Positions 15,701 to 23,466 of a DNA stretch of 64,000 nucleotides are shown here, in pieces. The notes under the pieces are model-generated. The model saw nothing but the letters and a program-made list of their open reading frames with translations, was not told the origin of the DNA and ran no database searches. Location of the stretch: the NCBI RefSeq assembly GCF_014646915.1, contig NZ_BMOE01000006.1:62001-126000 (forward strand), given 5' to 3'. The DNA is from Deinococcus aquiradiocola (lineage in GTDB: Bacteria; Deinococcota; Deinococci; Deinococcales; Deinococcaceae). Positions within the stretch are counted from its first letter, which is position 1. Every line of letters starts with the position of its first letter. Made by a program: the position numbers and the translations under genes.

Positions 15701-17119
15701 TCAGGGTCGCGCGGGCGGGTGCAGGAACGGCAGGCCGGGCAGGCCTCCGGCGTCCGTGAGGTTCGGTTCGGCACCGACCTGCCACGCGTGCCGGACCAGT
15801 GTAGGGGCAGGCACGTCCGGGGAGTGCAGGTGCACGCGCGGGCCGCGCAGGGTGGGGGTGGCCGGATGGAAGGTCCCGTCCGGTCCGGCCAGCGCGAAGC
15901 CGCGGGCGGCGCCGCCGTCCAGGGTGCGGAGCGGCGAGTCCGCGTGCGTGCGGAACGTGAGGGTGGCGCGTCCGGGGCCGAAGCGCACGGCGCGCAGTTC
16001 GGGGCCGGTCGCGGGCAGGTCGCTGCGGCGGTACTCGCGGTGCAGGGCCAGTCCGGCGAGGCGTTCGCCCACCTCGGCCTTGCGCCGCGGGTGGATGTCG
16101 TTCAGGTCGCCGAGGTCGGCGGTGCACACCAGACCGCTGTGCGTGCCGCGGGTGGCGGCCTGCTGCGCGGCCCACAGGTCCAGCAGGTCCTCGTCCCGCC
16201 CGTAGCGGTACGGGGCGAGCTGAGCGGCGTAGACCGGCAGGTGCGGGTGGCGGGTCGCCCGGCGCAGCGCCGTCATGAGGGCCCGGAGACGCGCGGCGTA
16301 CGGTCCGGCGTCCCCCACGTCGGACTCGCCCTGGTACCAGAGGGCGCCGCGCAGGGCGAGGGGGAGCAGCGGGGCGATCATGGCGTTCCAGGCGGTGCCG
16401 GGCTTGAGGGTGTTCCACGCGTCGAAGGGCGTGAAGGGGTGCGGCCCGTTCCGGGCGGCCTGGTCGGCGGCCCGGATCTCCTGCGCGTCGGCCTGCAGGG
16501 CCGGGTGCCCGCGCTTGGCGGAGAGCGGAATGAAGGGCGCGATGCGGCTCCCGCCGTACGCCGCCTGGATCAGCCCGACCGGGACGCCGAGTTCCCGGAC
16601 GAGCCGCGCCCCGAAGTGGAACGCGGCGGCCGAGAAGCCTCCCCATCCGCCGTGCTGGACGCGGCGTGGCGTGCAGACGGCCCAGCGCGGCTCCCCGGCA
16701 GCGGGCGGGAAGTGCGCCTGTGCTGTGGGCGCGGATGACTTCTGCACCAGCAGCAGGCGCAGCAGCGGGTTGTCTGCCAGGGTGAGCGCGTGGTCGCGGT
16801 GGTCGGCTGACCCGACGCCGAGTTCCATGTTCGACTGCCCGGCGCACAGCCACACGTCGCCCACCAGCACGTCGCGGCACTGCAGGCGCAGTGCGCCGCT
16901 CCGGACGGTGAGCGGCTGGCCGTGCGCGTTCGCTTCCAGCGGCGCGAGCTGCGCGGTCCAGCGTCCGGCACGGTCCACGCGGGCCGCCGCCTCCTGACCG
17001 GCGAAGGTGACGCGCACCTCGTCGCCCGGAAGCCCGAAGCCCCACACGGGAAGCGGCACGCCGCGCTGCAGGACCATGTGGTCGCTGCAGGCGTCCCCGA
17101 AGCGCAGCGTGGACCTCAC
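15701..17119 (-). CDS. SGNH-type carbohydrate acetylesterase (sialate O-acetylesterase family)
   Basis: 472 residues. CAGQSNMELG (residues about 79-88) carries the catalytic Ser, ALWYQGESD is the conserved third block, and DLNDIHPRRK supplies the Asp-His. Such enzymes remove O-acetyl groups from sugars. In this locus, next to mannan genes, the likely substrate is acetylated mannan, not sialic acid; that is inference. There is no signal peptide. The GTG at 17119 was chosen because it overlaps the upstream stop (GTGA). Confidence 0.82.
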   Translation of the reverse strand: MRSTLRFGDACSDHMVLQRGVPLPVWGFGLPGDEVRVTFAGQEAAARVDRAGRWTAQLAPLEANAHGQPLTVRSGALRLQCRDVLVGDVWLCAGQSNMELGVGSADHRDHALTLADNPLLRLLLVQKSSAPTAQAHFPPAAGEPRWAVCTPRRVQHGGWGGFSAAAFHFGARLVRELGVPVGLIQAAYGGSRIAPFIPLSAKRGHPALQADAQEIRAADQAARNGPHPFTPFDAWNTLKPGTAWNAMIAPLLPLALRGALWYQGESDVGDAGPYAARLRALMTALRRATRHPHLPVYAAQLAPYRYGRDEDLLDLWAAQQAATRGTHSGLVCTADLGDLNDIHPRRKAEVGERLAGLALHREYRRSDLPATGPELRAVRFGPGRATLTFRTHADSPLRTLDGGAARGFALAGPDGTFHPATPTLRGPRVHLHSPDVPAPTLVRHAWQVGAEPNLTDAGGLPGLPFLHPPARP

Positions 17120-18921
17120 CGGGGGTCCACCCGCACCGCCAGGTCGCGCGTGAAGGTGGGTGTGGGCAGGGTCAGCACACCCCCGCTCGCCGTGACGGGC
17201 CGGGCCGCGAGCCACGCGCCGGTCTGCGGGTCGAACCAGCGGGCCATGTACGGCCCGTCGCGCAGGCCGCGAATCGTGAGGGTGGCGCGGCGTTCCGGGA
17301 ACACGGGCGGGTCACCCTCGCGGTATGTGCCGTCCAGCAGGGCGTCCGTCTGCGCGCGCTGCACGCCGCTCGCGCTGTAGCGGTCGCTGACGAGCCACGC
17401 CATCGCCTGCGTGCCGGACCGCAGGACGCGCGCCGTGACGTCCGGGCTGCCGCTCTGCGCGGTCACAGGGCGCATGGACGCGGTGGAGGCGTCCTTCAGG
17501 AAGGCGGCGAGCGGCGCGTACTCCGCCCAGAGGTTCTGCGGGTCGATCAGGGTGTCCCACCACCAGTACGAGCCCGGCCCGGCGAACCCCAGGAACAGCG
17601 GCGCCCACAGGCCGGTGTGAAAGTGAATGCGTTCCAGCAGGGGGTCGCCGCCGCCCCCGGCGGAGTACCCGAGTTCGGCCAGCAGGACGGGCCTGTCCGG
17701 CGCGGATTCCTGAAACTGACGGGCGAGGGACAGCAGTTCGAGCGGCAGGTCGCGGGCGGTGTACAGGTGCGCCTGCGCGAAGTCCACGCTCGCGTCCCGC
17801 CACAGGCCAGAGCTGCCGCCGCCGCTGAAGCTGGACGTGACCGGGTGCCCGTACGGGTCGAGGCCGCGCAGGTAGGCGCTCATGTCGGTCATCCAGGGGC
17901 GCAGGTCCGCCTCGCTGATCGGGGTGAAGTTCTCCTCGTTCCACCACTCCCACGCGAACAGGCTGGTGTATGCCGCGTAGCGCGCCGCGAGGTAACGGAC
18001 GCGCTGCCGGAACAGCGTGCGGGCGCGGGCGTCCGTGGCGAATTCGGCGGGCGTGGCGAGCGGCCCGCCGTTCGCGGCGTTGTAGGGATTGTCGTTCCAT
18101 TCGGAGTTGGTGGTTTCGCTGAACGCCCCGTGGTTCAGGAGGCACAGTTCGAGGCGGATGCCGCGCGCCTGCGCCAGCTGGAACACCCGGTCGAGCAGCC
18201 ACGCCTGACGCTGCCGGGCCGAGTAGTCGCCCAGGCCGGTGTCCTGCCACTCGATCCCGAAGGCCCAGGACGCCATCCAGATTCGCGCGTAGGTGCCGCC
18301 GTTCTCGGCGAGCCGGTCGAACCAGCGTTCGTAGTCGGCGAGCACGTCCCCTCCGCTCCACGCGATGTTCGGCCCGATCGGGATGAAGGTCCGGCCGTGG
18401 CTGTCCGCGAAGGTGCGGGGCGAAGTGACCGAACGGGTGACGAAGCCGGGAGCGTCGCCGGGCGTCACGGTAAGCGTCTGCGCCGCACTCTCCGCCGCCC
18501 TGCCCTGCGGGTTGGCGGCCTGGACGCGCAGCGTGTACGTACCCGTCTCGGTGGGTGTGAAGCGCGCGTGCCACGCTCCCGCGTCGGCGGGTGTGCCGTC
18601 CGGGCCGTACGCGACCATCCAGAAGGCGGGCACGCGGAGGGTCCGTCCGGCGGGCATGGTGACGATCAGGTTCAGGTCCGCCTGCGCGGGATCATAGGGG
18701 TTCGTGGCGCGGAGGGAGATGTTGACGCGCAGGTCGAGCAGCGTGAACTGCTCGGCGCGCGCGGGCACACCTGTCAGGGCCAGGGTCGTGAACGCCTGCA
18801 GCGGAGCGGGCGGCATGGCTCCCTGGGCGGACGTGGGCGCGGCGGTCAGGGCCGCCATCAGCAGCACGGCCTTCAGGACCGGACGCGCGGTGGGCCTCGC
18901 GTGGGCCGGGGCGCGCCGCAT
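17116..18921 (-). CDS. secreted DUF5060/GH5-like glycoside hydrolase
   Basis: 601 residues. The signal peptide (VLKAVLLMAALTAAPTSAQG) follows an Arg-rich start. Residues about 50-170 are a DUF5060-type beta-sandwich, residues 180-460 a TIM barrel (FIPIGPNIAWSG, WEWWNEENF with the acid/base Glu, LAELGYSAGGGG with the likely nucleophile Glu), and the C-terminus a beta-domain (YMARWFDPQTG). It probably cleaves mannan-type polymer outside the cell for uptake by the ABC system. Start and stop overlap neighbouring genes by one and four bases, so it is part of the importer operon. Confidence 0.8.
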   Translation of the reverse strand: MRRAPAHARPTARPVLKAVLLMAALTAAPTSAQGAMPPAPLQAFTTLALTGVPARAEQFTLLDLRVNISLRATNPYDPAQADLNLIVTMPAGRTLRVPAFWMVAYGPDGTPADAGAWHARFTPTETGTYTLRVQAANPQGRAAESAAQTLTVTPGDAPGFVTRSVTSPRTFADSHGRTFIPIGPNIAWSGGDVLADYERWFDRLAENGGTYARIWMASWAFGIEWQDTGLGDYSARQRQAWLLDRVFQLAQARGIRLELCLLNHGAFSETTNSEWNDNPYNAANGGPLATPAEFATDARARTLFRQRVRYLAARYAAYTSLFAWEWWNEENFTPISEADLRPWMTDMSAYLRGLDPYGHPVTSSFSGGGSSGLWRDASVDFAQAHLYTARDLPLELLSLARQFQESAPDRPVLLAELGYSAGGGGDPLLERIHFHTGLWAPLFLGFAGPGSYWWWDTLIDPQNLWAEYAPLAAFLKDASTASMRPVTAQSGSPDVTARVLRSGTQAMAWLVSDRYSASGVQRAQTDALLDGTYREGDPPVFPERRATLTIRGLRDGPYMARWFDPQTGAWLAARPVTASGGVLTLPTPTFTRDLAVRVDPR

Positions 18922-19820
18922 CAGCCCTTGGTGGCGCCGCTGGCGAGGCCCTGCACGAACTGCCGCTGGAAGAACAGGAACACGACCACCATCGGCAGCG
19001 ACACCAGGAACGACGCGGCCATCATGGGGCCCGCGCCGCGCGGGTCGTACGTCAGGTTCCCGGCGAGCTTGCCGAGCGCGAGTGGCAGCGTCTGGTGCGC
19101 GTCGTCGTTGATGACGAGCAGCGGCCACAGGTAGTTGTTCCACTCGCCCAGCATGACGGGAATCGCGATGGCGGCCAGTGCGGGGCGCAGCATGGGCAGC
19201 ACGATGCTCCACCAGATGCGCAGCTCTCCTGCCCCGTCGATGCGGGCGGCGTCCACGAGGTCGTCCGGGATGCCGAGGATCGCCTGCCGGAAGAAGAACA
19301 CCGCGAAGGCCTTGGCGAGGCCCGGCAGGATCAGCGCCTGGTACGAGTTGATCCACCCGAGGTCCCGGACCGTCAGGAAGTTCGGGATGATCGTGACCTC
19401 CCAGGGGATCATCATGCTGCCGAGCAGCAGGTAGAACAGCAGCCGCGAACCCGGGAAGGGCCGTTTGACGAGCACGTACGCGACCAGCGACGCGAGCAGC
19501 AGACTGCCGACCACCGTCAGGAGCGTGATGACGACGCTGTTCAGGTAGAACTGCGCGAAGCCGGTGTTCGCGAAGATCTGGAAGACACCCTGGAACTCGC
19601 CGCTGCTCTTCGCCGCGCCGGGGGCGGTGAGGGGGTTGTAGAAGTTGTGGAGCGTGAAGGTGTGCACCCACCACGTGGGCGGGTTGCGGACGATTTCCGG
19701 GACGGTCTTGAAGGCGTTGGTGGCCATCCAGTAGTAGGGGATCATGACGCTGACGGCCAGCAGGTAGAACGGCAGGCGCAGCAGGGTGCTCAGCATGGGG
19801 TGTTGGCGTTCACCGACCAT
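18921..19820 (-). CDS. carbohydrate ABC transporter permease (MalG type)
   Basis: 299 residues, six predicted membrane segments (first LPFYLLAVSVMIPYYW). The EAA loop is DDLVDAARIDGAGELRIWWSI. The start ATG is preceded by GGAGG. Membrane partner of the 19852 permease. No ATPase is encoded in the operon, so a shared MsmK/UgpC-type ATPase from elsewhere is needed, as is common for this family. Confidence 0.9.
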   Translation of the reverse strand: MVGERQHPMLSTLLRLPFYLLAVSVMIPYYWMATNAFKTVPEIVRNPPTWWVHTFTLHNFYNPLTAPGAAKSSGEFQGVFQIFANTGFAQFYLNSVVITLLTVVGSLLLASLVAYVLVKRPFPGSRLLFYLLLGSMMIPWEVTIIPNFLTVRDLGWINSYQALILPGLAKAFAVFFFRQAILGIPDDLVDAARIDGAGELRIWWSIVLPMLRPALAAIAIPVMLGEWNNYLWPLLVINDDAHQTLPLALGKLAGNLTYDPRGAGPMMAASFLVSLPMVVVFLFFQRQFVQGLASGATKG

Positions 19821-19851
19821 CGGGGACCTCCGGGGGCGTGTGGGCGGGGCT

Positions 19852-20811
19852 TCAGTCGACGTCGTTGATGCGGCCGAGCTTCAGGTTCAGGGCCGTCAGC
19901 AGGAGCAGCATGATGAACAGGATCCAGGCGAGCGCGGACGCCATGCCCATCTGCAGGTGCCGGAAGCCCAGGTCGTAGAGGTACACGACGAGCGACAGGC
20001 CGCTGTCGAGGATGCCGCCGACGTTGGAGGTGTCGCTGAACAGGAAGTAGAACGAGAAGAACTCCTGGAACGCGCCGATCATGCTGGTCACCAGCACGAA
20101 CAGCAGCGTGGGCCGCAGCAGCGGCAGGGTGATCCGCCAGAAGCGCTGGGCGGGCGTCGCGCCGTCGATGGCGGCCGCTTCGTAGATGTCGCCGGGAATG
20201 GAGCGCAGGCCCGCGACGAACATGATCATGTTGTAGCCCATGAGGCCCCACACGGCCAGCACGATCAGGACCGGCACGGCGTACGCGGGCGAGCCGAGGA
20301 AGCGCACGGGGTCGAGGTGCAGCCACTGGCGCATGGTGTTGATCAGGCCGAAGTCCTCGCTGCTGAACAGCCACTTGAACACGCTGATGAGGCCCACGCC
20401 GCCCGCCACGGACGGCAGGAAGAAGCAGGCGCGCATGACCTGGTCGCTGAGGCGCTGCCCGCCGAACACCAGGGCCAGCATGAGGCCCAGCGCCGTGCTG
20501 AGCAGCGCCGTGCCGAGCATGTACGTGGCGGTGTTGCTGAGCGCCTTCAGGAACCGCGGATCGGCGAGCAGGGTCCGGTAGTTGTCGAGTCCTGTCAGGC
20601 TGGGGCTGCTGATGGCGTCGTAGTCGGTGAAGCTGAGGTACAGGGAGCGCAGGACGGGCCAGATGGTGAACAGCAGGAACAGCAGCAGGAACGGCGTGAC
20701 GAGGATCAGGGCCGCCGAGTGCTGCACGAGAAAGCGCCGCACCGGGTGGGCGCGGCGGTACGGGGTGGGCGGCGCGGCGCTCTGGAGGCTGGCGGGCAGG
20801 TGGTTGGTCAT
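19852..20811 (-). CDS. carbohydrate ABC transporter permease (MalF type)
   Basis: 319 residues, six membrane segments after a cytoplasmic N-terminus. The EAA loop is GDIYEAAAIDGATPAQRFWRI. TPFLLLFLLFTIWPVLRSLYLSFT is the usual first segment and contact region. It lies second in the operon, 58 bases after the binding protein. Confidence 0.9.
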   Translation of the reverse strand: MTNHLPASLQSAAPPTPYRRAHPVRRFLVQHSAALILVTPFLLLFLLFTIWPVLRSLYLSFTDYDAISSPSLTGLDNYRTLLADPRFLKALSNTATYMLGTALLSTALGLMLALVFGGQRLSDQVMRACFFLPSVAGGVGLISVFKWLFSSEDFGLINTMRQWLHLDPVRFLGSPAYAVPVLIVLAVWGLMGYNMIMFVAGLRSIPGDIYEAAAIDGATPAQRFWRITLPLLRPTLLFVLVTSMIGAFQEFFSFYFLFSDTSNVGGILDSGLSLVVYLYDLGFRHLQMGMASALAWILFIMLLLLTALNLKLGRINDVD

Positions 20812-20869
20812 GGAACCCCCGGGGTGCCGTGCGCGGGCGCGGCGTGCTGGGGCTGCGCCCGCGCAGGGT

Positions 20870-22099
20870 TCACTTGCCGTACTTGCTGAGGTTGGCGTTC
20901 ATGGTCTTGGCGGCGTCGTCGAGGGCGGCCTTGGCGCTCACGCCGTTGAAGACGACCTGCTGCACGGCCTTCTGGACGGCGTCGCCGCTCTGCTCCCAGC
21001 CGGGGCAGTTGGGGGGGCCGTCGGAGTCGCTCAGCTGGCGCATCAGGATGGCCTTCTGGTCGGCGGGCAGGTTCACCTGCGTGACGAGGTCCTGGCGTCC
21101 GGCGGGCAGCCAGAGCGTGCCGAGGGCGTTGGCGCCCCCGATCATGGCGACGGTGGTGCGGGTGGAGTACAGCTGCCGGATGAAGTCCGCGGCGAGGTCC
21201 GGGACCTTGGTGTAGCTCATGATGCCGATCAGGCTGCCGCCCTCGAAGGCGGTGTTCTTCCCGGCAGGGCCTTTGGGGAGCATGGTGATGCCCCATTTGC
21301 CGGCCAGTTTGGGTCGGCCGCTGCGGATGCTCTGCAGGGACCAGTTGCCGGTCATGCCCATGGCGTAGTCGCCGTTTTCGAGGCCCTGTTCCATGTCGGG
21401 CCAGCCGTCGGTGGGGCCCTTGTATTTGGTGTAGAACTGCGCGTAGTAGTTGAGGGCAGTGACGCCGGCGGCGCTGTTGATGGTCGCCTGGCTGCATTTG
21501 GCGTCGTACAGGTTGCCGCCTGCCTGCTTGAGGTACGGGAAGAAGCCGACCCAGCCCGCGTTGCCCCACTGCTGCACGAGGCCCTTGTTGCCGCTGGCCT
21601 TGAGGGTGTCGAGGGTGCCGGTCAGTTCCGCCCAGGTGCGGGGCGGGGTCTTGACGAGGTCCTTGCGGTAGTACAGGAGTTGCACGGTCAGGTCGTAGGG
21701 GAGCGCGTAGACGCTGCCGTCGGTGGAGGTGATGGAGTCGAGGATGCCCTTGTTGGCGGTCTTGCGGACCGAGCTGACGAGGGCGGGGTACTTGTCCTGG
21801 AGGTTGATGAGGCCGCCTTTCTTGCCGATCTCGATGCCGTAGGAGAGGTAGCCGGTGATGATGTCGGGGCCGCTCCTGCTGGCGAGCGCGGCGAGGTACT
21901 TGGTGAAGGCCTGGTCGCCGGGCACGGCGCGGACTTCGAAGGTGACGCCCGGGTGGTCTTTCTTGTAGAGGTCGACGGCGGGCTGCAGGATTTTGGGGGT
22001 GGTCTCGTCGCCGACGACCCAGATGGTGAGCTTCTCGGCGCTGGCGAGGGAGCTGGCGAGCAGTGCGGTCAGGGTGAGGGCTTTCAGGGGTGTGCGCAT
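20870..22099 (-). CDS. sugar ABC transporter substrate-binding protein
   Basis: 409 residues. The signal peptide (LKALTLTALLASSLASA) is cut before EKLTIWVVG. It has the periplasmic fold of the MalE type (KLTIWV start, GWPDMEQGLENGDYAMGMTGNW, and conserved GG-SLIGI). There is no lipobox Cys. First gene of the importer operon, driven by the operator-containing promoter at 22184-22229. It probably binds manno-oligosaccharides, from context only. Confidence 0.9.
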   Translation of the reverse strand: MRTPLKALTLTALLASSLASAEKLTIWVVGDETTPKILQPAVDLYKKDHPGVTFEVRAVPGDQAFTKYLAALASRSGPDIITGYLSYGIEIGKKGGLINLQDKYPALVSSVRKTANKGILDSITSTDGSVYALPYDLTVQLLYYRKDLVKTPPRTWAELTGTLDTLKASGNKGLVQQWGNAGWVGFFPYLKQAGGNLYDAKCSQATINSAAGVTALNYYAQFYTKYKGPTDGWPDMEQGLENGDYAMGMTGNWSLQSIRSGRPKLAGKWGITMLPKGPAGKNTAFEGGSLIGIMSYTKVPDLAADFIRQLYSTRTTVAMIGGANALGTLWLPAGRQDLVTQVNLPADQKAILMRQLSDSDGPPNCPGWEQSGDAVQKAVQQVVFNGVSAKAALDDAAKTMNANLSKYGK

Positions 22100-22183
22100 A
22101 CGTCCTCCTGGGACAGGCGGGAAGCGGCGAGGTCGGCGGGCCCTGGGTGGGGTCCGGCAAGGTGGTTCCAGAGAACCGGTTGT

Positions 22184-22229
22184 GTTTACTAAACGTTTGG
22201 AGTGTACCCGGGCCGCCCTGGGGTGTCAA
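22184..22229 (-). promoter_or_regulatory. importer operon promoter with LacI-type operator
   Basis: On the minus strand: TTGACA (22229-22224), 17-base spacer, TACACT (22206-22201), and then the palindrome GTTTAGTAAAC (plus-strand GTTTACTAAAC, 22184-22194) just downstream of the start site. The same operator sits at the same place in the beta-mannosidase promoter. Confidence 0.8.
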
Positions 22230-22270
22230 CCACCGGTCAGCTCACCCGGCTGCAGGACCGCCCCGTCCGC

Positions 22271-23275
22271 TCAGCGCCCCGCGCGCGAACTGCCACGAAT
22301 CACCAGCCGCACCGGCACCACCACCTGCGCCCGCTCACTCGGGCGCGGGTGAAGCAGCAGGCGCACACCCTCACGCCCCAGCCCCTCCTTGTCGACGGCG
22401 ACCGTCGTCAGGCCCGGCTGGCTGTAACTGGCGGCCGTGATGTCGTCGAAGCCCACCACCGCCACGTCCTCCGGCACGCGCAGGCCCCGCCGGGCGCACT
22501 CCTGCAGCACCGCCAGCGCCGAACGGTCGTTGTACGCGAACACCGCGTCCGGCCTGGGCGAGCGCGACAGCAGGGCCGCCGCCGCCTGCCGGTCCCCCTC
22601 GTCGGTGTCCACCAGTCGCCGTACGATCACCTCGTCCGCAGGAGAACGCCCGGCGTCCGACAGCGCCTGCCGGTACCCCTCCACCCGCTGCCGGATGCTG
22701 TGGTGCTCGGCCTGCCCGGTCAGCATCGCGACGCGCGTGCGGCCCGTGGCGATCAGGTGCTGCGTCGCCTGGTACGCGCCCGAGACGTTGTCGGTGTTCA
22801 CGCTCGGCAGGCCAGGCGCGGCGTGGTCCACCAGCACGACCGGCTTTCCGGCCCGCACGATCTCCGCGAGGATGCCGCTCTCCCAGTACCCGGCGCAGAC
22901 CAGCCCGTCGACCTCCAGCAGGTCGATGAGCTCCGGGACCGTGTCGAGCGCGCCCACCTGCGAGTACGTGAAGGCGATGCCGGAGTTGCGGCACGCGACC
23001 TCCACGCCGTGCAGGACCGGGAAGTAGAAGGGGTTGCTGGCGAGGTTGCTGTGCGACTCGTGCAGCAGGAACCCGATCCGCCGGGCCTTGACGGGACGCA
23101 GTTTGCTCAGGTCGTAGCCCATCGCCTGAGCGACCTGCAGGACGCGCACGCGGGTGTCCTCGGTCAGGCCGGTCTGGCCTTTCAGGGCGCGGGAGACGGT
23201 CCCGACCGAGACTTCCGCGCGGGCCGCGATGTCGCGGATGGTGGGGGTGGACGCTAAACGCTGGGCTCTGGGCAC
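22271..23275 (-). CDS. LacI-family transcriptional regulator
   Basis: 334 residues. The N-terminal helix-turn-helix is PTIRDIAARAEVSVGTVSRALKG with the hinge helix near residue 60. The periplasmic-binding-like core (RIGFLLHES, VDGLVCAGYWESG, VAVVGFDDI) binds a sugar effector. The GTG at 23275 follows a TATAGT -10 (23288-23283) by seven bases, so it is leaderless. Two identical operators flank its gene, one before the importer operon and one before the beta-mannosidase. It most likely represses both until a mannose-containing sugar appears. Confidence 0.92.
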   Translation of the reverse strand: MPRAQRLASTPTIRDIAARAEVSVGTVSRALKGQTGLTEDTRVRVLQVAQAMGYDLSKLRPVKARRIGFLLHESHSNLASNPFYFPVLHGVEVACRNSGIAFTYSQVGALDTVPELIDLLEVDGLVCAGYWESGILAEIVRAGKPVVLVDHAAPGLPSVNTDNVSGAYQATQHLIATGRTRVAMLTGQAEHHSIRQRVEGYRQALSDAGRSPADEVIVRRLVDTDEGDRQAAAALLSRSPRPDAVFAYNDRSALAVLQECARRGLRVPEDVAVVGFDDITAASYSQPGLTTVAVDKEGLGREGVRLLLHPRPSERAQVVVPVRLVIRGSSRAGR

Positions 23276-23358
23276 GCCGCCGACTATACCGCCGCGCCCG
23301 CCACGGACGGGGGCGGCAGGCAGGCTTGGTGCGGCTGGACAGGCCGTGCGGGCGTGTT

Positions 23359-23407
23359 TTGACAGTCTGCGGGGCAGGTGGTACGCTCTCGGTCAAGTTT
23401 ACTAAAC
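23359..23407 (+). promoter_or_regulatory. beta-mannosidase promoter with LacI-type operator
   Basis: TTGACA (23359-23364), 17-base spacer, TACGCT (23382-23387), operator GTTTACTAAAC (23397-23407) over the start of the transcript. A repressor here would block elongation or open complex formation. Confidence 0.82.
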
Positions 23408-23466
23408 ATATTCCGGCGCGGCCGATCCGCGCCTGTCCCTCCCTCTTCCCTCCCGCAGGAGCACCG

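Noticed and set aside
13386..17045. 1219-codon reading frame opposite or shifted against uvrA2 and the esterase
   Set aside because: Low-complexity Arg/Ala/Gly product crossing two well-supported genes; typical frame shadow in 70% GC DNA.
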